Positions 1-7,016 of a DNA stretch of 64,000 nucleotides are shown one piece after another. How positions within the stretch are numbered: position 1 is the stretch's first letter; the number at the start of each line of letters is the position of its first letter. The DNA is taken from contig CAZRTJ010000005.1 of NCBI GenBank assembly GCA_964602985.1, positions 115,452-179,451 on the forward strand, given 5' to 3'. The notes beneath the pieces are model-generated. The model was given only the letters and a program-made list of their open reading frames with translations. It was not told the origin of the DNA and did no database searches. Made by a program: the position numbers and the translations under genes. Origin of the DNA: CAYZJB01 sp964602985. GTDB lineage: Bacteria; CLD3; SB21.

Positions 1-383
1 CCCGTCGTTTGATTGGTGATCAGGGATTCCACCTTCGTGGCGTCCAGGTTAAACGTCTGCTCTTCAATATCGCAGAATACCGGAGTGATCCCGTTCCAAT
101 GAAGGGAATGCGTGGTGGCCACGAAGCTGAACGGCGTGGTAATCACCTCCCCCGTCATCCGCAACGCCTTCAGGCCAAGAAGGAGCGCCAACGTCCCATT
201 GCTGAACAGATTCAGATACGGTACGCCGAGAAATTCAAGGAGTTTCTCCTCCAGTTGAACGTGATACGCGCCGTTGTTGGTGAGGATCTTGGACTTCCAC
301 AGTGTCTCCAGATGCGGAAGGACGGACTCCAACGGCGGAAGATCCGGTTCCGTGACATAAATCGGATGGTCGAACTTTGGCAT
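1..383 (-). CDS. DegT/DnrJ/EryC1/StrS-family aminotransferase, N-terminal part (cut by window edge)
   Basis: The frame opens at an ATG (383) and stays open to the left edge, so about 127 N-terminal residues are visible and the C-terminus lies outside. The protein begins MPKFDHPIYVTEPDLPPLE, followed by KILTNNGAYHVQLEEKL, then FSNGTLALLLGLKAL and FSFVATTHSLHWNGITPVF, then CDIEEQTFNLD. This is the order seen at the start of PLP-dependent sugar aminotransferases of the DegT/StrS family (WecE, ArnB and PseC are relatives), where the S-N-G-T/A segment helps bind PLP phosphate. Such enzymes make amino sugars for surface polysaccharides. The catalytic lysine would lie beyond the window. No clear ribosome binding site precedes the ATG. 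The family is confident; the substrate cannot be told. Confidence 0.85.
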   Translation of the reverse strand, partial: MPKFDHPIYVTEPDLPPLESVLPHLETLWKSKILTNNGAYHVQLEEKLLEFLGVPYLNLFSNGTLALLLGLKALRMTGEVITTPFSFVATTHSLHWNGITPVFCDIEEQTFNLDATKVESLITNQTT

Positions 384-560
384 GCGTGATTGAACAGCGA
401 TTGAAACTTGCGTAGAGTAGGAAATTTTTCCGCCGAGTTCCAATGAAAAGTGCCGACCCGGTCTGCGACGAGATTGCTGGAAGCGGTGTACACGGTCTGA
501 CCTGAAGCGGCTGGTCTTCAGCGAACAGGGCCCACACCGCCAGCCTGAACGATGGAACTG

Positions 561-3500
561 CTAAAAATCCGCGCCAAACCAGAATTGAAAGAAGATTCCC
601 TTCGACCAGCGCCGGTATTCACGCAACGTCTCCTCGTCCAGCCGGCCGCCAAAACCCAGGTCCCCGGTTTCCTTCAACTTCGTCGCGATAAATCGATCCC
701 GATTGCCCGGCAGTCTAATGCCGAACACCTCTGCGTCGCGTGCGTCAAACATTTTTCCGAAATCAAATCGCAGGACAATAAATCCCAGCATGTTCACTCG
801 AAACCCCGTCCCCACGCTCCCGATCAATCCGTCGAAATTGACATGATCGACCACAACCGCTCCATCCGTAATCTGCGACCCCCACGCACTGCCGATATCC
901 ATGAACGCCGCGCCACGGATTCCGCGAAAGCCCAGTCCGCCAAACGGCAATTTCAAACTGATCACATCGACGAGTGGAAATCGAAGTTCCTGATTCACGA
1001 CAAAGAACCGAGAGCCCGGCAGATTCCATCGTGGATATCCGCGCAGGTCCCAACTGCCGCCGAGAATGAAATTCTGCGGGTTCTTCCCCTCGTTCCACTG
1101 CACCATCGACCGCATCGCATACGTCGAACGGCTCGTGAGCCGAACATACTTTCGATAATCCAGGATGACCGTGTAGTAATTCTGCTGCGATCGTTGAACG
1201 TCGCTCGTATATCCGCCGGAAACGGTGAAGCGATTCCCATCGATCGGCCCGGTGATCCCCCACAGCGCGTTGTCGTACGTGTAGCCGCCGAAGTTGCTCA
1301 GGATCAAGCCGTCCACGGGCAACACCTGACCGAACACGCTTTCCCGCCGATACTTGCTGAAATTCAACGACGACTCCAGCCGCTGGAAACGCGAGATCGG
1401 ATAGACCACCTGGAGAAATCCGCCGAATCGATTTTGATCGACTTGTGCGATGTCGCCCACGTCGTCGATCTCGATAAAATCACCGCGGAAACGATAAAAT
1501 CCGTACGCGAAATTGACCCGCTTCCCCAAATCCACTTTTGTCAGGACAAGATTCCAATTGGTCAGCAGTTGAGACGTCGTTCGGGAGGTGTTAAAGACTA
1601 GGAGATAGTACTGCTGATCACCGAGCACGTCGGTCACTCCGACGAGACCGCCGCCGCCATTCCCAAAAACCGGATCGACGTGAAAGGAACCCTGCACAAA
1701 GTCGAGGCCGTAGCGCTTGGAGTAGGGCCGTGCGGCTACACCTTCCGCCGCCACACGGGGCGTGGACCACAAGGTTTTCGCGGCAAGGGTCTCTACGTTC
1801 GCCGGTTGCGTGGCTTCGGCCTTGGCGCGGGCATTCGGCAACCGCCGAATTTGAAATCCGAATTTTTCAAACGTCGTCAGGATGATGTCCCCGTTGCGCG
1901 TCCACACCGGATCGAATCCAGCCGCCGTCAGTCGGACCAGTTCGCGCCCACGAAACGCGCTCAGCGAATCTCCCGCCTCGGCCGCATCGACAAAGTTCTT
2001 GTCGCCAGTGACAAACGGCAACACCCACAGGTCCGTCGGCTCCCCCGGTCGGTTCGACGTATACGCCAGCCATCGCCCGTCGCGCGACCAGGAGGGCGCG
2101 TCATCCCGCGTCCGACCCGCCGTCAAAGCAAACATCTTCATCGTGCCGACATCGCATAGATAGAGATTGTACGCACCCATCAGACCTTCTTCTGTACGAT
2201 CCGACGAAAAGGCGATCCATCGACCGTCCGGACTCCACGCGGGCTCCTTGTCGTCGTACATATCGTTGGTTAGGCGGGTGAGACGCCCGTCTTCGGAATC
2301 GCCGGTCACTTCGAGAATATACAGGTCCGAATTGCCGCTCATCGCCAGCCCCGAGAACACAATCCTCTTGCAGTCCGGCGACCAGTTGGGCGAGGACAAT
2401 CCGACCAGATCCTTATAGGAGTACCGATGCGTGACGGTCTTGCGGTTCACGTCGTACACATGCAGGACATCCTTCTCGCCGCTCTTGGTCACAAAGGCCA
2501 ATTCACCCCTGGCATTGATGTCAATCTTGCTCTTGAAGAAATGAAACGTTTCAAAATCTTCGGAGCGCTCGCCTTTGATGACGATTTCCTCCTTCTTCGT
2601 GTCCAGTCGATTGCGATAGATGTTCGTATATCCGTCGCGATTGGCAACATAGAAGACCTCCTCGATGCCGTCGTGTTCCCAGTACGCCGGCTTCACGTGA
2701 AAACCTGCCGGACTGATTTTTTCCGTGATCGCCCCGGGTTCTTCGCGATTGGCCAGCGTCGGGAAGTATTTCTTTTTCAACCACTGCATCCAGCGTTCCG
2801 TCAATTCCTCATACGACACGCCGAGCGACAGGGCGACGACTTTTTCAAACGACTCGGTCTTCCACAGGTTGTCCAGGATCAACATAACTTTTTCGGAACC
2901 GAACGATTCGGAGACAAACTGGAGGAGATTCTCGCTCAACTTGTACATGTAGTACGTCCCCTGCACCGTCCAGAAATTCTGCACGGGCACGACGGTCCCA
3001 TTGATCGTTGCATCGCGCATGACCATTTCCGCCTGGAAGTCCGGTTGTCCGCTCCAGTGTTCGGCGATTCCCTCGGTAAACCACAGGGGCGCGCCGGGAT
3101 GGTTCAGCTTTCGATGCTCGGAGAGTATGCGCTCCATTTTGTACGTGGCAAATACGTGCACCAGTTCGTGCCGAAGCACGCGTCGAAACGCGTGAATCGA
3201 TCCATCGCTTGGCAGTACGACGCGCCCTTTGAAGAACTCGAAGAATCCGCCGACGCCCTCCGGAATCTCAAACGGCGACACATTCGTCTGCTGAAAATGC
3301 AGGTGCGAGCTGTAGACGATCATGGGCACCTTGCTCTTGAGCGAGTAGTTGAACAGATTTTGTAACTCCGCGTACTGCTCCTCGGCGAATCCCGCCGCCC
3401 GCTCCGCCAGTTCCTTCATTTCCGGATAATAATAGATCTCGAAATGCTCCGTCTCGAGCACCTGCCAGTGGAATCGCGTGTAATTGACCTTGTTCGTACC

Positions 3501-3569
3501 GAAGTAGTTGTCGTAATACTGCCCGTGCAACGCTGTGGTCAGCCAGATCGCCCACATCCACACTCTCAT
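561..3569 (-). CDS. Peptidase MA-like / beta-propeller / outer-membrane barrel fusion protein
   Basis: 1002 residues with a short signal peptide (about 1-17). Residues 30-250 look like an MA-type gluzincin domain: HELVH at 134-138 followed by WFTEGIAEHWS, with the glutamate near 166 as probable third zinc ligand. Residues about 270-600 carry PD40/TolB-like propeller blades (repeated SPNWSPDCKRIVFSG, PAWSPDGRWIAFSS, PSWSRDGRWLAYTS). The last 350 or so residues resemble a BamA/Omp85-type surface-antigen barrel and end in a terminal phenylalanine (WFGADF), as barrel proteins do. It is therefore probably inserted in the outer membrane with a periplasmic or surface metallohydrolase domain. This architecture is known from FCB-group genomes but has no settled function. 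The start overlaps the stop of the upstream gene by four bases (ATGA). Confidence 0.85.
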   Translation of the reverse strand: MRVWMWAIWLTTALHGQYYDNYFGTNKVNYTRFHWQVLETEHFEIYYYPEMKELAERAAGFAEEQYAELQNLFNYSLKSKVPMIVYSSHLHFQQTNVSPFEIPEGVGGFFEFFKGRVVLPSDGSIHAFRRVLRHELVHVFATYKMERILSEHRKLNHPGAPLWFTEGIAEHWSGQPDFQAEMVMRDATINGTVVPVQNFWTVQGTYYMYKLSENLLQFVSESFGSEKVMLILDNLWKTESFEKVVALSLGVSYEELTERWMQWLKKKYFPTLANREEPGAITEKISPAGFHVKPAYWEHDGIEEVFYVANRDGYTNIYRNRLDTKKEEIVIKGERSEDFETFHFFKSKIDINARGELAFVTKSGEKDVLHVYDVNRKTVTHRYSYKDLVGLSSPNWSPDCKRIVFSGLAMSGNSDLYILEVTGDSEDGRLTRLTNDMYDDKEPAWSPDGRWIAFSSDRTEEGLMGAYNLYLCDVGTMKMFALTAGRTRDDAPSWSRDGRWLAYTSNRPGEPTDLWVLPFVTGDKNFVDAAEAGDSLSAFRGRELVRLTAAGFDPVWTRNGDIILTTFEKFGFQIRRLPNARAKAEATQPANVETLAAKTLWSTPRVAAEGVAARPYSKRYGLDFVQGSFHVDPVFGNGGGGLVGVTDVLGDQQYYLLVFNTSRTTSQLLTNWNLVLTKVDLGKRVNFAYGFYRFRGDFIEIDDVGDIAQVDQNRFGGFLQVVYPISRFQRLESSLNFSKYRRESVFGQVLPVDGLILSNFGGYTYDNALWGITGPIDGNRFTVSGGYTSDVQRSQQNYYTVILDYRKYVRLTSRSTYAMRSMVQWNEGKNPQNFILGGSWDLRGYPRWNLPGSRFFVVNQELRFPLVDVISLKLPFGGLGFRGIRGAAFMDIGSAWGSQITDGAVVVDHVNFDGLIGSVGTGFRVNMLGFIVLRFDFGKMFDARDAEVFGIRLPGNRDRFIATKLKETGDLGFGGRLDEETLREYRRWSKGIFFQFWFGADF

Positions 3570-4366
3570 GCCAGAATCCTCTTTTGCAGAAACGCGACGT
3601 GATTTCGAATGTAGCCGCTTGCGCGCGCCGTGCGTGTGCCGTACCAGCAGAAGTAGGAACCTTGGACGAATTCGATTTCAGCATCCGCGGCCCATGACTG
3701 ACTTTGAATTTCGTCCCGATGCCGATCCTGAAACAGAAAAGGTTCATCTGGAAGCAAGATCAGTTCCGGGCGAGACTCATGGAGAAACTCCGTGGTCAGG
3801 ATCGGATAGCGATCCGCGAGATCTGCGCAGACATTTTTCATGCCGTGCGATTCCAGTACGTCATGAATGTACGTGTCGCGGTTGATCGACATCCACGGCT
3901 GCCGCCAGATCAGATACAACGTGCGGATCGACGCGCGAACCGGACGCAGGGCGCGAATCGCACGGACGAACGGAAACGCCCGTTCTTCCACGCCGAATAT
4001 CTTTCCCATCGACTCCACGGTGTCCGCCGAATCGCTCAGCGTCCGCGGAAAGGTAACCCACGTGCGATAGCGGTCGTTGAGAAATTCCACATCTTCATTG
4101 CGATTTTCCTCCGTGTTCAGGATGACCAGATCGGGACAGAGTTCGGCGATCGCCGACAGGTCCGGATTTTTTGGTCCGCCGACTTTGGCTTTGTGAATGA
4201 CTTGTTCTGCGGGTTCCGTGCAGAATTTCGTCACACCGACCACGCGATCTCCGAGACCGAGTTCGAAAAGACTTTCTGTCAAACTGGGGATGAGGCACAC
4301 CACACGCTGCGGCGGCGAAGTGAATCGGATTTTTCGTTGGAGAGCGTCTGATAGGACCGTGTCCAT
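3566..4366 (-). CDS. Helical-backbone metal receptor, BtuF-like cobalamin/iron-chelate binding protein
   Basis: 266 residues from the ATG at 4366; an in-frame start at 4420 exists but would add 18 residues of no family character. The order RVVCLIPSLTESLFELGLG, then VVGVTKFC, then GGPKNPDLSAIAELCPDLVI is the class III periplasmic binding-protein fold used by BtuF, FepB and relatives. There is no signal peptide or lipobox, so as predicted the protein stays in the cytoplasm, which is common for stand-alone members in FCB bacteria. No permease or ATPase lies beside it. It is the first gene of a two-gene unit, coupled by ATGA to the propeller/barrel gene. The 200 bases upstream show no recognisable cobalamin riboswitch, so the ligand remains unproven. 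Confidence 0.75.
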   Translation of the reverse strand: MDTVLSDALQRKIRFTSPPQRVVCLIPSLTESLFELGLGDRVVGVTKFCTEPAEQVIHKAKVGGPKNPDLSAIAELCPDLVILNTEENRNEDVEFLNDRYRTWVTFPRTLSDSADTVESMGKIFGVEERAFPFVRAIRALRPVRASIRTLYLIWRQPWMSINRDTYIHDVLESHGMKNVCADLADRYPILTTEFLHESRPELILLPDEPFLFQDRHRDEIQSQSWAADAEIEFVQGSYFCWYGTRTARASGYIRNHVAFLQKRILA

Positions 4367-4565
4367 GCGGCTAAGATAGCACCGACCTTTCTCCCAAGTC
4401 AAGATACGGATGCAAATCAACCCGTTTAGGGTATGCGTGGGTCAGCCGGTAGCAACCCCTGCATGTGGGTGTGCCGCGCGGCTTTTTTTATTGTCTCCTG
4501 AGACAGCGACCTTGCAAATCTTCCTGTGTGAAACTAAGTTGCGATACCATCTGAAAGGGGTTCCT

Positions 4566-5849
4566 ATGATTCGGTTTGCAATACTCGTATGGGCCGGCAC
4601 CGCTCTGTGGGCGCAAGATGCGCCGAGATTTGATGACCATTTCATCAACGGCGTGCTGAGATTTGATTTCTATCACGGATTTGACAAGTCGTCGCACACG
4701 ATCGTACCGTATCGCTGGCGCGAGGAGCCATTCTACGCAGGAAGCAAGACGGTTCTTGTCCCGCCGATGGATATGGGAAATTTCCGATACGACGTCATGG
4801 ATTCCGCCAGCGGCCAGTTGATCTATTCCGAAGGCTATTCGGACCTGTTTGAGGAGTGGAAGAGTACACGGGAGGCGCTGGAGGGCGGCCGGCAAGTATT
4901 TCTGGAATCCGTCCGATTCCCCTATCCGAGGGCAACGGTCGTCCTCAAACTATTCGCGCGGGATCGGAGCGGCGCGTACTTCGAAATGTATTCCGAAACC
5001 CTCAATCCCCGATCCCTTCGCATCGACCGGTCCCGGCCTTCGCGCGCGTTTGAAACGGGAGATATTTCCCTGAGCGGTCTGCCGGAAGACAAGATCGATG
5101 TGCTGTTTCTGGCGGAGGGATACACCTCCGGACAAACCGCGAAATTCAAAGCGGACGCGAGGAAGCTCGCCGATTATCTGGTGAGCAAGGAGCCGTTTCG
5201 GACGTACCGGGACCGATTCAATTTCCGCTATGTCGCTGCCGTATCGGAAGAAGGAGGAACGGACGAACCCGACCGAGGCATTTTCAAACGAACCATCCTC
5301 AGCAGTTCGTTCAACACATTCAACATCGAACGGTACATCACCACGATGGATCACCACACCCTGCGCGAACTCGCCTCGGCGGTACCGTACGATCACGTGG
5401 TGGTCCTGACAAATCACGAGCGATACGGCGGCGCGGGTTTTTATAACTTCTATTCGATCTTCTGTTCCGACATGCCCGAACTCGGCGACGTATTCGTTCA
5501 CGAGTTCGGTCACCAGTTCGCGGGACTGGCCGACGAGTACGACGGAGATTTCACGCAGGGCGAACCGTTTTATAATTTGAAAATCGAGCCGTGGGAAGCG
5601 AACATCACGACGTCGCGCAAGCGTCAAAACATCAAGTGGAACTCCGTGATCTCCAAGGACACGCCCATCCCGACACCAAACGACGCGAAGTACGCAAACG
5701 TCGTCGGGTGTTTCGAAGGCGGCGGATATTCCACGAAAGGAATTTTCCGTTCGCAACTGTATTGCCTGATGCGCGGCTGGGAGGTTCGCGAGTTTTGCCA
5801 TGCCTGCCGCGAACAGTGCGTGAAGATGCTGAAGCTGTATACGAGGTAG
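4566..5849 (+). CDS. Peptidase M64 (IgA-peptidase-type) secreted metallopeptidase
   Basis: 427 residues from the ATG at 4566, chosen because AAAGGGG lies just upstream and the reading begins with a signal peptide (MIRFAILVWAGTALWAQ). An N-terminal beta-rich domain (about 20-165) is followed by the peptidase region: LPEDKIDVLFLAEGYT opens the M64 domain and the zinc motif HEFGH sits at 312-316, followed by FAGLADEYD. Several cysteines near the C-terminus (CFEGGGY, LYCLMR, EFCHACREQC) may form disulphides. M64 proteins are exported zinc endopeptidases related to the Clostridium ramosum IgA protease; many environmental members have no known substrate. It is monocistronic and diverges from the BtuF-like gene. 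Confidence 0.9.
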   Translation: MIRFAILVWAGTALWAQDAPRFDDHFINGVLRFDFYHGFDKSSHTIVPYRWREEPFYAGSKTVLVPPMDMGNFRYDVMDSASGQLIYSEGYSDLFEEWKSTREALEGGRQVFLESVRFPYPRATVVLKLFARDRSGAYFEMYSETLNPRSLRIDRSRPSRAFETGDISLSGLPEDKIDVLFLAEGYTSGQTAKFKADARKLADYLVSKEPFRTYRDRFNFRYVAAVSEEGGTDEPDRGIFKRTILSSSFNTFNIERYITTMDHHTLRELASAVPYDHVVVLTNHERYGGAGFYNFYSIFCSDMPELGDVFVHEFGHQFAGLADEYDGDFTQGEPFYNLKIEPWEANITTSRKRQNIKWNSVISKDTPIPTPNDAKYANVVGCFEGGGYSTKGIFRSQLYCLMRGWEVREFCHACREQCVKMLKLYTR

Positions 5850-6320
5850 GGGGTGTGGGGTCCGAGCACATCACGGGTCTCCTGGCGGTTTGTCAAGAAA
5901 TGAGAAGGAAGCAAGAGGCCCTACCCGACGACACGATTTGGGCTAATCTGAAGTACATCGGGTATGGCTCATAAGAAACAACCCAGTCGTGCCGCTGCTT
6001 GGACCATCCGTACACTTGTTGATGCCATGTGCAGAACGGACAAGTTTATCACTGCGCGAGTCGGCATGGCTGTCAACGTTGGTATTACGATTCGAAACTG
6101 GATCACTGGATTCTACATTTATGAGTACGAACAACGAGGAACCGATCGCGCCAGATACGGAGAGCGCCTCCTTGACGTTCTCTCTGAAAAACTCTCCAGC
6201 GCAGGCATTCAGGGAACAGCTTCTCGGACATTGCGGTTGTGCCGACAGTTCTACACTGCCTACCAACAAATTCAGCAGACGCTGACTGCCAAATCGGAAT
6301 GGTTGGCTTCTTCCGATAGA

Positions 6321-6345
6321 ATTTGGCAGACGCTGTCTGCCAAAT
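6321..6345. repeat. Intragenic perfect palindrome (11-bp arms, 3-base loop)
   Basis: Arms ATTTGGCAGAC (6321-6331) and GTCTGCCAAAT (6335-6345) flank GCT. It encodes part of the IWQTLSAKS segment of the DUF1016 gene; a similar but imperfect segment encoding IQQTLTAKS lies about 45 bases upstream. It is placed in the variable linker between the two conserved blocks of the protein. Confidence 0.85.
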
Positions 6346-6368
6346 CAGACAATACGTCGAACAAAACG

Positions 6369-6393
6369 ATTGGGTGGACGGCATCCACCCAAT
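6369..6393. repeat. Intragenic perfect palindrome (10-bp arms, 5-base loop)
   Basis: Arms ATTGGGTGGA (6369-6378) and TCCACCCAAT (6384-6393) flank CGGCA. Like the palindrome 24 bases upstream it leaves the reading frame open, encoding TIGWTASTQF in the DUF1016 linker. Confidence 0.85.
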
Positions 6394-6686
6394 TCAAAAT
6401 ACCCGAAGCGAAACTCCTTGAGCGACTTTCCTTTTCCCATTTTGCCGAGCTTATCGAAATTGACGATCCTCTCAAACGCTGCTTCTACGAAATCGAATGT
6501 ACCCGCGACAACTGGTCGGTGCGTGAACTGAAACGCCAGATCGGAACTCTCTACTACGAGCGCCCCGGATTGTCAAAGAACAAGAGGAAACTTGCGGAGC
6601 TCGTGCGAAAAGGAGACCGCCGAGCCGAAGCTCCGCTGCAACAACAAAACCTTTTGATTTCGACCGGGCCTCTGACTATCTTGTCC

Positions 6687-6704
6687 GGTCGCGCTAACGC
6701 GACC
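6687..6704. repeat. Palindrome in the degenerate tail of the DUF1016 gene
   Basis: GGTCGCG (6687-6693), CTAA, CGCGACC (6698-6704). No T-tract follows, so it is not a good intrinsic terminator. It lies where the nuclease half of the DUF1016 protein should be and looks like a dispersed palindromic element. Confidence 0.6.
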
Positions 6705-6773
6705 TGTCCGTTGAATTCTCACTTTCTTTGACTGTCTGCAATCGGTGTAACTCCGTAACACGAGCGTTTAACC

Positions 6774-7016
6774 ATGCCGGTCAAAAGTTATCTTCTTCAA
6801 CCCGTCCGTGGAATGGACGATGAACTCAAATCAGCGCTAAGCCCCTTGGGCGGGTGCGAACTGATCGAGACCACCCGTCCAGACCTTTACGTTTTGCTCA
6901 CCGACACTTCCTCCCGCGAAGAAGAAAAAAAACTGGAAACTGCGTTGGAGACGCTCCCGGGAGTCGCGTGTCTGAGCCTGGTGTCCGCCTACGATGACAG
7001 GGAGATTGAAATATGA
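6774..7016 (+). CDS. napD: NapD, chaperone for periplasmic nitrate reductase
   Basis: 80 residues, the normal NapD size. The pattern of a short ferredoxin-like fold (SYLLQPVRG, then DLYVLLTDTSSREEEKKLETALETLPGVACLSLVSAYDD) matches NapD, which binds the twin-arginine signal of NapA and holds back export until the molybdenum cofactor is inserted. It is a cytoplasmic protein. The stop overlaps the napA start by four bases (ATGA at 7013-7016), which supports coupled synthesis with its client. It is the first gene of the nitrate-reductase operon. No strong ribosome binding site or promoter is visible in the 42 bases upstream. Confidence 0.9.
   Translation: MPVKSYLLQPVRGMDDELKSALSPLGGCELIETTRPDLYVLLTDTSSREEEKKLETALETLPGVACLSLVSAYDDREIEI

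Larger units (their letters stand above)
5964..6731 (+). pseudogene. DUF1016 (YhcG-type) N-terminal domain gene, C-terminally truncated
   Basis: The open frame gives 255 residues. Residues 15-110 match the DUF1016 N-terminal region (NVGITIRNWITGFYIYEYEQ, GERLLDVLSEKL, SRTLRLCRQFYTAYQ) and about 155-205 continue the family (LSFSHFAELIEIDDPLKR, CFYEIECTRDNWSVRELKRQ, LYYERPGLSKNK). Full YhcG proteins then continue into a PD-(D/E)XK-like nuclease domain (the IRDPYVFEFLG segment onward). Here the frame changes into unrelated residues after KGDRRAEAP and stops. The nuclease half is missing, so the gene is probably a remnant. Two perfect palindromes sit in the middle of the frame (6321-6345, 6369-6393) and a third in the degenerate tail (6687-6704). 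Confidence 0.7.

Noticed and set aside
384..560. Possible tRNA or small gene between the aminotransferase and barrel genes
   Set aside because: No acceptor/T-arm pairing could be built and no frame with a start and family resemblance is present.
552..1601. 349-codon open frame on the plus strand opposite the barrel protein (and another at 2427-3365)
   Set aside because: No signal, domain or ribosome binding site, arginine-rich composition typical of antisense frames; the minus-strand protein is clearly real.
4465..4490. Intrinsic terminator (GCCGCGCGGC followed by a T run)
   Set aside because: The stem can form only three or four base pairs with a very small loop, and no gene ends there; both flanking genes diverge from this gap.
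4367..4565. Cobalamin riboswitch upstream of the BtuF-like gene
   Set aside because: I looked for the B12-box and the conserved core in both orientations and found no match; only a weak palindrome (TGTCTC-CT-GAGACA) is present.
6728..6750. FNR-type site or sigma-70 promoter before napD (TTGACTGTCTGCAA)
   Set aside because: Only about seven of ten operator positions match, and no acceptable -10 box lies at the right distance.
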